NCBI RefSeq assembly: GCF_001005825.1
Contig: NZ_LBHV01000001.1
Coordinates: 372,001-436,000, forward strand
Origin: Rhizobium sp. LC145
GTDB lineage: Bacteria > Pseudomonadota > Alphaproteobacteria > Rhizobiales > Rhizobiaceae
Length of the DNA: 64,000 bases
Reading direction: 5' to 3'
How positions within the stretch are numbered: position 1 is the stretch's first letter; each line of letters begins with the position of its first letter. The notes under the pieces are model-generated. The model did not search any database. It saw nothing but the letters and a program-made list of their open reading frames with translations, and had not been told where the DNA came from. Both the position numbers and the translations under genes were made by a program. Positions 33,661 to 40,917 of this stretch are shown here, piece by piece.

Positions 33661-34281
33661 CTACGAGGCGCCCTGCCCGTCACCGACCGGTGACTGGATG
33701 CCCCGAAACTTTTGCTCCATACCGGCACGCTTCTCAGCGATCCGGCGAGCAGCGGCAGTCTTGTTGCGCGCGCCCGCCTCGGCGCGAGCCGCATCTAGCG
33801 AGCGCTTCGCGAGAATGGTGTCCTCGTATGCGGGCCAGGCGACGGCCGAGACCTCAAGGAGGTTCAGCTTCTCTATCGTCCTCACCGGAACGTCCCCGGT
33901 CTCGTCCCAGGTCTCCCTGGTGACGCGGAAGCCGAAGCTCATACCGGAGATGTCGCCGCGTCCGACCAATTCCCAAAGGTCGTTGCCTTCGGTCGTATTC
34001 GGCACATCGATCTCGACGTGAAGCCCGATGCCATCCTCCTTGAGCCGCAGCGTGCCGCTCTTGGTTCGTCCGATTACGCGCCCAGCGTCGTGGTCGACGA
34101 GCGCGCGAATATCGCCCTTTATGGCATCAGCAAATGCTCCAGGAGCAATCTTTTCCTGAAAGTAGCCGCCGATATCAGCGAGCCGCTCAAACACGGCGGC
34201 GTACCCCACCAACGTGCGCTTGCCATCGTCGGCGCGGTGCTCAACACCCCCAACGTAACTGCGCTTTTCAATGTCTGTCAT
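33661..34281 (-). CDS. HK97-type prohead protease
   Basis: This 206-residue serine protease (U35) cleaves the capsid delta domain. The catalytic His is in RALVDHDAGRVIGRT, the Ser in DISGMSFGFRV. The C-terminus is basic and disordered. It overlaps the portal stop by four bases (ATGA) and precedes the capsid gene by 73 bp. The order portal, protease, capsid is canonical. Confidence 0.95.
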   Translation of the reverse strand: MTDIEKRSYVGGVEHRADDGKRTLVGYAAVFERLADIGGYFQEKIAPGAFADAIKGDIRALVDHDAGRVIGRTKSGTLRLKEDGIGLHVEIDVPNTTEGNDLWELVGRGDISGMSFGFRVTRETWDETGDVPVRTIEKLNLLEVSAVAWPAYEDTILAKRSLDAARAEAGARNKTAAARRIAEKRAGMEQKFRGIQSPVGDGQGAS

Positions 34282-35534
34282 GCGGCTTCCGCCTCATCTT
34301 CTTGGTTGTCGTTGGCTGGTGCAGGCGTTCTGCCGTCCTGCGGCTGCTGACCAAGGGGCACGGTTGCCCCCTGGATAAGCAGTTCGTCGCCATTTTCCAT
34401 GCTGGGCCGGTTTTCCAGTGCGCGCGCTTCATTCGGCGTGATTTGTGCCGTCTGAATCGCTCTAGCCAAACCGTCAATCCGGCTCTTGAAGTCGCCCCGC
34501 ATGAGGCCATCCAGCGAATGCTCAATCCATCGGCCGTTGTTATTGCGACCAAAAAACTTCAGATTTAGCTCGTCCTCCAGCGCCTTGGCCCATTGGCCGA
34601 TAAGGTGCTTCACGAGGTGTAAGTCCTGCTGTTCCGCATTGCTGAACGTCGCGCGGGACAAATCCTGCAAGAACACAGGCGGCAACTGCCAGGCGCGAGC
34701 AATTTCCTCGACCTGAAAACGCCGCGCCTCGACCATCTGACCCTTCGCAGGGTCAAGGCCTACCGGTTGCAGCTTGTAACCAGCCGGAATAGCGAATACG
34801 GGCTCGCTTGCGTTCTTGGCGCCCTCGACCGACCTCATAACATCAGCGGTCGCACGCTTCATTGCGTCGGCATTTGCCGGCAATGGCCCTTCCAACGACA
34901 GCGGAGGGACGCCCCCACCGGCAAAGAAATTCGAACCGTAGTCGTTCATAGCAATCGCTAGTTGGATTGCCTTGGTCGCCCTCTGGATCGGCCCGTAGTG
35001 TTTCAAGCCGTCCGAATGAAGCATGAAGGGAACGTCGACCACGTCCTCTGCCGGATAGTCGCGCCCATCGAACTGATAGACGACCCGGAACCCGACCCGC
35101 TTGATCACGGTCTTTGCCGGGTCCATCGGCCACAGCGAATCGACGCCCTGCGGCGTTCGCTCAATGTAGGCCAGCCCACGGCCACCGGTAAATACCTGCT
35201 GCCAAAACCATTGCCAGAAAGCAAACGAGCCCATCGTCTCATTCGGAGAGCAATTGACTACCGTCTGAAGCTTACCGCCGACACGCTTAGCGCCGTCCTT
35301 ACTGTCTCGATAGGCGTGCCGCGGGAGCGCCGCGAGGGTACGAGACATGAAGGCGACGGCAGCAAGCACAGCTGGCACGGTCAAGGCGGCGTCGATCGTA
35401 ACCCGCGGCAGGCTGGCCTGCTGGACGCCGAAGAATGCCATGAAATTCTCGGCACTCACCGGAACGGTGGGATTTTCTATGGATGCCCGGGATTCTGTCG
35501 CGTTCGGGCGGAAAAGCCAGTCTTTTATAGCCAT
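34278..35534 (-). CDS. HK97-type portal protein
   Basis: This 418-residue portal (MAIKDWLFRPNATESRASIE) forms the dodecameric DNA gate. Motifs include AVLAAVAFMSRTLAALPRHA, GLAYIERTPQGVDSLWPMDP, LARAIQTAQITPNEARALEN and FSNAEQQDLHLVKHLIGQWA. The C-terminus ends in a PANDN-containing tail (APANDNQEDEAEAA). Its start overlaps the TerL stop by one base. Confidence 0.95.
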   Translation of the reverse strand: MAIKDWLFRPNATESRASIENPTVPVSAENFMAFFGVQQASLPRVTIDAALTVPAVLAAVAFMSRTLAALPRHAYRDSKDGAKRVGGKLQTVVNCSPNETMGSFAFWQWFWQQVFTGGRGLAYIERTPQGVDSLWPMDPAKTVIKRVGFRVVYQFDGRDYPAEDVVDVPFMLHSDGLKHYGPIQRATKAIQLAIAMNDYGSNFFAGGGVPPLSLEGPLPANADAMKRATADVMRSVEGAKNASEPVFAIPAGYKLQPVGLDPAKGQMVEARRFQVEEIARAWQLPPVFLQDLSRATFSNAEQQDLHLVKHLIGQWAKALEDELNLKFFGRNNNGRWIEHSLDGLMRGDFKSRIDGLARAIQTAQITPNEARALENRPSMENGDELLIQGATVPLGQQPQDGRTPAPANDNQEDEAEAA

Positions 35535-37105
35535 TATGCCGCCTTATTGAGTGAGAATTCCGGGTCATCCCAGGGGGACGTTGCTGGCAAAATGGGCACG
35601 AACTCTTCGGCGCAGGAAAGCGCCATGACGAGCGATGTCATTCCGTCAATACGCCCACGGCTGCCTGCTTTTGTCAGCTTGCGGTTCCCGGCGTCGTCCT
35701 TTTTAACGACGGCATTGCCGGCGCACATCGTCAATACGGGGTGGTCGCCATGCCGAATCTTGCCGTTCAGCAGCAGAGATTCCGTCGTTCGAAGCGCCGG
35801 AGACATGGACACAAAGCCCTGCCCGAACTCGACGAATTTTCCTTCGATCTCTTCCTCAGTGAATCCGGCTCGCGATAGCCAAGGTCGCAGGTGACGGAAG
35901 TTGTATCGGTCGAACGCCATCTTCTGGACGTCCATGTCGTCACAGACGTCGCGAAGGTGCCTCGCGATGTGCTCGTACTCGATGCTCTTGGCGCCCTCTA
36001 CGGCCTCAATGTACCCGTCGGCAGCCCAAACATCGTAGCTGACGCGGTCCAGCCTTGCTTTTGCCGCTAGCCCCTCTCCTGGTAGCCAGAAATGGGGCCT
36101 CACGTCCCAAACGGTGCCCCCCTCCAACACGTCAGGGGCAACCAACACAAGGCTCGTCAAGTCGTTGCATTCGCTGAGGTCGAGTCCCCCAAATACGGGG
36201 CGACCGCCGAAGTCCCGATTAGGTTCAGACGCGTTCCCCATCCACACCTTGCGGGACACAAAGGGGTTGCTCGTTTCTACTCGCCTATTCAGGACGAGGT
36301 TTTCAAACTCCGCTGCACGGGCCGGCATGTTCCGCGCATCCTCCATCATTCCCAAGACTTCCTCTTGGTTCATGAAAAGATCGAATGCCGGATTCGCGGC
36401 CCTCACCGCCTCAACGGTGAACGGGTCCAGGTCGGGAGGAGCGGTCTGAAAACGCAGAACTGTCCGTGGATCTCGACCCTTTTTGGCATCATCGATGAGC
36501 ACGGAAAGGAGGTCTGCATCGGTCGGAGCCTGCGTGCTGATGATAATCGAGAGAGGCTCGCCCTGCGCTGCGGTGGCCGTCTCCAATGCATCATACAGAG
36601 GCGACCGAGGCCCCTTGACCTGGCCGAGCTCATCGTGAATCGTGAGTACGGGGCTCAAACCGTATGCCGTGGCCGCGTCAGCGGACAACGCACGGTAGAC
36701 GGTGCCCAACTGACGGCACACGATCCGCTTGCCGCTGTCCTTCGGCTCAGCGAATGCATTCAGGATCGGAGACATCCGGATCATCTTGGCCGCAAGCTCA
36801 AACAGAATAGCGGCCTGGTCACGAGACTGAGCCGCGCTGTACAACTGACTGTTTGGCTTTGCCTCCGGACCGCACAGATGCAGCAGAAGGATCATAGCGC
36901 TTTCAGTTGTTTTCGCGTTCTTTCGGCCACGCGAAATGATCGCGCGTCGCGTTCCGCTCGGATTATCGTATATCGCGCGCAGGTCATCTTTCATGAATTC
37001 AGCGAGCTTGATCGGCTGACCTACGAACTGCCCCTCGGGGATACGAATATGCTTTTCGAGCCATCTGATATTCCGCTCCGCGCGGCTAATCGTCTTCGCC
37101 ATCAT
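35534..37105 (-). CDS. terminase large subunit
   Basis: TerL packages DNA: an N-terminal ATPase with a deviant Walker A (IISRGRKNAKTTESA) and Walker B (PVLTIHDELGQVKG), and a C-terminal RNase H-like nuclease with the first acidic residue in VFGGLDLSECNDLTSLV. It has about 523 residues from ATG 37105 (TTG 37120 is in frame upstream). It overlaps TerS by 20 bp. The family type is that of HK97/phiC31-like terminases. Confidence 0.95.
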   Translation of the reverse strand: MMAKTISRAERNIRWLEKHIRIPEGQFVGQPIKLAEFMKDDLRAIYDNPSGTRRAIISRGRKNAKTTESAMILLLHLCGPEAKPNSQLYSAAQSRDQAAILFELAAKMIRMSPILNAFAEPKDSGKRIVCRQLGTVYRALSADAATAYGLSPVLTIHDELGQVKGPRSPLYDALETATAAQGEPLSIIISTQAPTDADLLSVLIDDAKKGRDPRTVLRFQTAPPDLDPFTVEAVRAANPAFDLFMNQEEVLGMMEDARNMPARAAEFENLVLNRRVETSNPFVSRKVWMGNASEPNRDFGGRPVFGGLDLSECNDLTSLVLVAPDVLEGGTVWDVRPHFWLPGEGLAAKARLDRVSYDVWAADGYIEAVEGAKSIEYEHIARHLRDVCDDMDVQKMAFDRYNFRHLRPWLSRAGFTEEEIEGKFVEFGQGFVSMSPALRTTESLLLNGKIRHGDHPVLTMCAGNAVVKKDDAGNRKLTKAGSRGRIDGMTSLVMALSCAEEFVPILPATSPWDDPEFSLNKAA

Positions 37106-37514
37106 CTTCCCACGGTGCAATTATCTGGCCCGGCTTCTTCGCCGATTCAGCACGCACCGTTGCCTGCTGCGTGATCCTCATGCGGGTGGCGAGCGAGGAT
37201 ATCGCCCTGCCCTCGCGCTCCTGCATTTTTAGAAGCTTGTCATAGGCGTCGATATCGAAAGTCTTCGCCTTTTCCGCGCTCGCGATCAGTTGCGCGATCC
37301 TGCGCGCCGCAACAACGTGCCTGCAATACTGGGTGAGCATCCCATGCGTTTCGCGCGGGAACCAATCCGCCGGCATGCGGTCAACGACCGCTCGCCACTC
37401 GACCGCTTGCTCAATCGTCAATTCATTTGGCGGCTGCGGTCGATTGATAACCTCAACGTTGGAGGCAATCACAATCTCGGTGCTTGCCGCCGACTTGCGT
37501 CCGCGCGCCGCCAT
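37086..37514 (-). CDS. terminase small subunit (P27-like)
   Basis: This 142-residue protein (MAARGRKSAASTEIVIASNV) has the helical core LTIEQAVEWRAVVDRMPADW, FPRETHGMLTQYCRHVVAAR and YDKLLKMQEREGRAISSLAT of the phage P27 terminase family. It recognises the packaging site and loads TerL. It is the first gene of the long structural operon. Confidence 0.9.
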   Translation of the reverse strand: MAARGRKSAASTEIVIASNVEVINRPQPPNELTIEQAVEWRAVVDRMPADWFPRETHGMLTQYCRHVVAARRIAQLIASAEKAKTFDIDAYDKLLKMQEREGRAISSLATRMRITQQATVRAESAKKPGQIIAPWEDDGEDD

Positions 37515-37618
37515 TCAAATCTCCGGTCTGAAAACTTTTTTTATACAAAATTAGCGAAAGTTGCCTTGGCCCCCGGTACGGGGCCGGACACTGCGAGAGC
37601 GCCAACCTCCCCCTCCCA
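37515..37618. other. TerS-HNH intergenic region, possible cos/pac site
   Basis: This is a 104-bp gap between the HNH gene and TerS, the usual cos location in HK97-like phages. It contains an AT-rich run (TTTTTTTATACAAAATTAG) and a GC-rich dyad (GGCCCCCGGTACGGGGCC). The cut position cannot be seen from sequence. Confidence 0.3.
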
Positions 37619-37918
37619 TCATCGGCCTTCGCGCCACTCCGGCCATCCGGTCGCATCGAGACGAGTGTCGATGCTGCCGCGCTCGATGCGCTGCTTAGTA
37701 CCATCATGGTGGGCTTTGCAGAGGGACTGTAGGTTAAGTGGATCATGAAAGAGGTCGACTTGCCCGCGATGTGGGCGGATGTGGTCAACTACCTCGGCAG
37801 CCGTGATTTCTTCTGTTTCTAAGCAGAACTCGCAGAGTGGCCGCAGTGCAAGCTGGGCTTCCCGCAGGCGCTTCCACATGGCTGTTTGGTAAAGGTGATG
37901 GTATTCACTACGTGCCAT
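37619..37918 (-). CDS. HNH endonuclease, packaging-associated
   Basis: This 99-residue HNH nuclease has CEFCLETEEITAAEVVDHIRPH with the catalytic His, then the Asn/His of FHDPLNLQSLCKAHHDGTK. HNH proteins next to terminase genes (HK97 gp74 type) are needed for terminase cleavage at cos. It is encoded immediately upstream of TerS in the same direction. Confidence 0.92.
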   Translation of the reverse strand: MARSEYHHLYQTAMWKRLREAQLALRPLCEFCLETEEITAAEVVDHIRPHRGQVDLFHDPLNLQSLCKAHHDGTKQRIERGSIDTRLDATGWPEWREGR

Positions 37919-38012
37919 GCATCACCATGATTGGTCGACTTGTGGTCTGCCATCGTGAACCAATCTGCGTCATTATGAGGTAAACGAGAGCAAAGTGCAG
38001 GAGGACTACTGA

Positions 38013-38336
38013 GTGTCCAAGCTCAACCACAATAGGTCCGCATTGAGGTCGATCGATCTGCGTAAGGGGAATGACAGATGGTCGCATGCGGAGCATGCGA
38101 CATCATCATCGACATCTGCGCAGGCGAAACGCCGACACGAGGTTCGGATATCCTTTATCCGCGCATACACTTACGCGTCGCTCAAGGAGCTGGAGAAGCC
38201 AGAGATACCAAGTTTGTTGAAATCAAGGATCATGAAGTCGCACGGAGATACGGTCGACGAAAAGATCCAGTCATGGCTCAAACTTCAACAGGAATACAAG
38301 CGCATTGCTAATCAAGCAGCGGCCCGGCTTTCCTGA
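38013..38336 (+). CDS. hypothetical phage protein
   Basis: GTG 38013 follows CAGGAGGACTACTGA, a strong ribosome binding site. It encodes 107 residues, basic and helical (FIRAYTYASLKELEKPEIPS, KIQSWLKLQQEYKRIANQAA). It is divergent from the HNH-terminase operon, so 37919-38012 should hold promoters for both. No domain is recognised. Confidence 0.55.
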   Translation: MSKLNHNRSALRSIDLRKGNDRWSHAEHATSSSTSAQAKRRHEVRISFIRAYTYASLKELEKPEIPSLLKSRIMKSHGDTVDEKIQSWLKLQQEYKRIANQAAARLS

Positions 38337-38426
38337 CAACGAAAGCGGCCGGCTCAACCCTTTCGGGGAGCCAGCCGCACGTTGCCTGGCAGCGACGAGG
38401 AGTAGAGCGCGCCAAGGCAAGCTGAA

Positions 38427-38657
38427 TTAAAGCGACGGGAGCGGGACGGCCGTCCAACCGCTCAACCGTCGCACACGCCAGCGCGGGTCGCAAATCGCGC
38501 CGGGCGTTCGTTGTTGTGGTAGTGGGATGGCCTCTATTTGGTCGATGTCGCCCTCGATTTCAAGTGGCCACCGCAATGGATTTGAGGCTGTCCCGGCGAT
38601 CTTCGCGAGTTTGAACGTCCGCGGATCGGCAGCGCCCCAAAATGAAAACGGGCGCAA
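38427..38657 (-). CDS. probable small phage protein with unclear start
   Basis: The frame reads DPRTFKLAKIAGTASNPLRW, EIEGDIDQIEAIPLPQQRT and CDPRWRVRRLSGWTAVPLPS, which looks like a genuine, compact protein. The only upstream starts are non-ATG (TTG 38657, overlapping a terminator hairpin). Either a rare start is used or the gene is 5'-damaged. Function unknown. Confidence 0.4.
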   Translation of the reverse strand: MRPFSFWGAADPRTFKLAKIAGTASNPLRWPLEIEGDIDQIEAIPLPQQRTPGAICDPRWRVRRLSGWTAVPLPSL

Positions 38658-38668
38658 AACGCGCCCGT
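38637..38668 (-). terminator. intrinsic terminator after the 38.7-39.9 kb gene
   Basis: On the minus strand ACGGGCGC-GTTTT-GCGCCCGT is followed by TTTCATTTT. It lies 17 bp beyond the stop of the 406-residue gene and would end its transcript. Confidence 0.7.
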
Positions 38669-38684
38669 CGGAGTTTCCACCCCT

Positions 38685-39905
38685 TCATACTAAAGGGGTA
38701 TATTCAGTGCATAAAGTCAGGCAGTTGATACGATTTTTTTTCGCTTCCTGAAAATTGTCGTTGGCCGCGACGAGCAAACGGCGCCCAGCCGCGATTGCAT
38801 ATTTCCCAGAATACCCTCGTGACTCACCCAGTTCTTGGAGGCTTCTTGCTGACATGGCCTGCGTCAGCGTCTGGACGTGCTCGTCTTTCATTCCCTGGAG
38901 CCATTTAGCAAACTCTTCGGCTTCGGCACGTTCCGAGTAGACATCTTCCCATCCCTGACTTCCGCTGTCACCGGTAGCCACCTTCACGAGACCCGGCCAC
39001 AGTTGAGCTAGTTGCGTTGGCCCTGCGGGAAAACCCGTTGGGCATCTCTTTACTTCAGGCATGACAGGCGTATTGGCGATAGCATCCGCCAGCATCTGGC
39101 GAGCTTCAGCTTTGGTAATATTGCGCCGCTCCTCCGGTCCCGCTTTTCTTTTGACGCGGCGCGGCTTCTTCGCCTGGAACAATCCGCCCGGCATGTTCTC
39201 TGTAGGCCTCCCGGCAAAATAGTGGTTGGAGAGAGCAACCTCGACTGGATCCGCAACCGAGCCTTTGTCTCGTGTGGCTTTTTCCCGACAACCCAGCATC
39301 GCCCCGACAGGCATTGCAATCTCTGCTTCGACAACCTCACCCATAACAAGTTTGAGGCCCTTCTCGGTTTGATTGCCATTGCTGAAACGTAACCTTCCGA
39401 TACGGACAATTGTCTTATGTCGCTTACCACAATCGTCGATGTGGTATCCGTATTCTATGTCCCCGGCCACTGGGTTGGCGTGAACCTCGCGGTGTGCTGC
39501 GCTATTCCAGAGTGGCATCTGGTGGCCGTCCGAAAGCATTACCGGCTCGGGCCTCTCAAACACATCCACATCCTTCAGCGATCTCTCGATCATTGCGAGC
39601 GATGGGATGTACTCAAACGCCTTCTCTCTCCCGCACCCCTCTTCCTGCACTTTGTTATCGTTCGCAGGTGACAAGCGCCAATTCGACTTGACCGTCGGCA
39701 GCTCTTCCGACGGGACGCCCTCAGCAACTCCGACCGGCCGCCGGTAGAATTCCAATAAAGCGCTGAGTTCAGCCAAGCCGCGGTGTCGGCGAGACTTCTC
39801 CCCTTTGGCTTTCTTCGGCTTTTCCCACAGCTCGATGTCGTCCGTAGGTGCTGTTGCCCTCCAAGCCTCGATTGCGTTGCGGTGTTCTTCGGTGCTTCTC
39901 GTCAA
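38685..39905 (-). CDS. hypothetical phage protein with (A)ANDN motifs
   Basis: This is a 406-residue protein of unknown function (MTRSTEEHRNAIEAWRATAP). The middle has a beta-rich segment (DIEYGYHIDDCGKRHKTIVR, LKLVMGEVVEAEIAMPVGAM) and a basic linker (KKPRRVKRKAGPEERRNITK). The C-terminal helical domain reads LQELGESRGYSGKYAIAAGR. The pentamer ANDN-type motif appears twice (LSPANDNK, VAANDNF). It overlaps the next upstream small gene by four bases. The position beside the replication genes suggests an early function. Confidence 0.65.
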   Translation of the reverse strand: MTRSTEEHRNAIEAWRATAPTDDIELWEKPKKAKGEKSRRHRGLAELSALLEFYRRPVGVAEGVPSEELPTVKSNWRLSPANDNKVQEEGCGREKAFEYIPSLAMIERSLKDVDVFERPEPVMLSDGHQMPLWNSAAHREVHANPVAGDIEYGYHIDDCGKRHKTIVRIGRLRFSNGNQTEKGLKLVMGEVVEAEIAMPVGAMLGCREKATRDKGSVADPVEVALSNHYFAGRPTENMPGGLFQAKKPRRVKRKAGPEERRNITKAEARQMLADAIANTPVMPEVKRCPTGFPAGPTQLAQLWPGLVKVATGDSGSQGWEDVYSERAEAEEFAKWLQGMKDEHVQTLTQAMSARSLQELGESRGYSGKYAIAAGRRLLVAANDNFQEAKKNRINCLTLCTEYTPLV

Positions 39906-40111
39906 GCGGCATCCTCCTTCTTACAATTGTCATTGGCCGCCACGAGCGAGCCCGCGTCGGTGACATGCGGTCTCATGGCAGCGGCGTCATTCAACGCCTC
40001 GAACGCGGCTCGCTTGCCACGGGGCAGCACTTTGTCATGCACCATTGTCGGGGCGGCTCCGCGGCCTGGAAACGGGCCCCCTAGGTTTCGGTAAGAAGTG
40101 CGCGTGGGCAT
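39902..40111 (-). CDS. small hypothetical protein with AANDN tail
   Basis: This 69-residue protein starts at ATG 40111 (MPTRTSYRNLGGPFPGRGAA) behind AGAAGGAGACCC. It ends GSLVAANDNCKKEDAA. It overlaps the downstream gene by four bases (ATGA) and is co-translated with it. No function is recognised. Confidence 0.6.
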   Translation of the reverse strand: MPTRTSYRNLGGPFPGRGAAPTMVHDKVLPRGKRAAFEALNDAAAMRPHVTDAGSLVAANDNCKKEDAA

Positions 40112-40381
40112 GGGGTCTCCTTCTATTGGAGGGTTGGTCGGCTGGGCGGTGTGATGATGGTGGCTGCAGCCAGTATATAGCGCCGACGTACGGGATCGGC
40201 TGGGACGGGCTGTGCCGCAGGTGGCGTGATGTTGCATGTCGGCCACAGGTAGGGCGGCGGTACAGGCTACCGTCCGGCACGGCGGTTGGGGTTTGATCTC
40301 TGCAGAACCGGCACACATTTACGGGTTGTTAAGCTACGTAGCCACATCGTCTCTCCGACCCTTTTTCGTTGGAGTTTGTTC

Positions 40382-40507
40382 ATGCGTATCCACGGCGCCG
40401 CGGTTCTGTTGACGGTACCCCTCATTGCTATTTTGCTCCTTGGTGCATCCGTCGCGTGGCGCCAATTGGAGACGATCGACCCCGTTTTGACCGGGTCGAT
40501 CAGGTAA
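40382..40507 (+). CDS. possible 41-residue membrane peptide
   Basis: ATG 40382 follows TTGGAGTTTGTTC. MRIHGAAVLLTVPLIAILLL is a single hydrophobic helix, then a short polar tail VAWRQLETIDPVLTGSIR. It could be a small phage membrane protein. Size and isolation limit confidence. Confidence 0.4.
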   Translation: MRIHGAAVLLTVPLIAILLLGASVAWRQLETIDPVLTGSIR

Positions 40508-40745
40508 CCCGCGAAGGTAACCTGGCACTTCCCGCTGTCCAAAACCTGCTGAAAGCATCGAAAGCCGCAAAGAAAGGTTTATGGACTATCGCGTGGGGCA
40601 CCGGCCTGCAATTAGGCCAATTATTGCAACGCTCCTTATCTGGGCGATCGGCTTGGGCCTCGCGCCTAAGCTGAAATTGTGAAGTTGTGCAAACTCTCTA
40701 GAGCAGAGGGGGAAATCACCAAAACCATGGGAGAACACACAGCTC

Positions 40746-40917
40746 CACAAGTTCACAAGTAAGAAAAAAGAAGATATATATATCTTCTAAACTATTGTTT
40801 TTCTTGTGGTTATATACCACACACCAACTTGTGGCGCCGACCCAAATACGTCACAACGCCACAAGTTTTTATTCACCCGCGTCACAAGTTGTGGCGATTA
40901 TTGTGGCTCCGTCACAA
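40746..40917. repeat. iteron-like CACAAGTT cluster
   Basis: Units related to CGCCACAAGTT occur at 40746-40753, 40754-40760, 40803-40809 (reverse), 40826-40836 (reverse), 40857-40867, 40882-40895 (overlapping forward/reverse) and 40912-40919. They lie in both orientations and the last ones reach into the 3' end of the primase/helicase gene. With the AT palindrome this fits a replication origin or a regulator-binding array. Confidence 0.6.
40770..40787. repeat. AT-rich 18-bp perfect palindrome
   Basis: GAAGATATATATATCTTC is self-complementary and embedded in an A/T-rich stretch (40761-40803) within the CACAAGTT cluster. It could serve as a DNA unwinding element or a small-loop terminator. Confidence 0.55.

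Larger units (their letters stand above)
40112..40897. other. 786-bp non-coding control region with candidate origin
   Basis: Apart from one possible 41-residue plus-strand peptide (40382-40507), no gene is evident. The right third holds repeated CACAAGTT units and an 18-bp AT palindrome beside the primase/helicase gene. The left part probably carries the promoter for the minus-strand genes at 38.7-40.1 kb. Confidence 0.6.

Noticed and set aside
38078..38311. alternative 77-codon frame within 38013-38336
   Set aside because: The GTG frame at 38013 has the stronger ribosome binding site and a more protein-like sequence.
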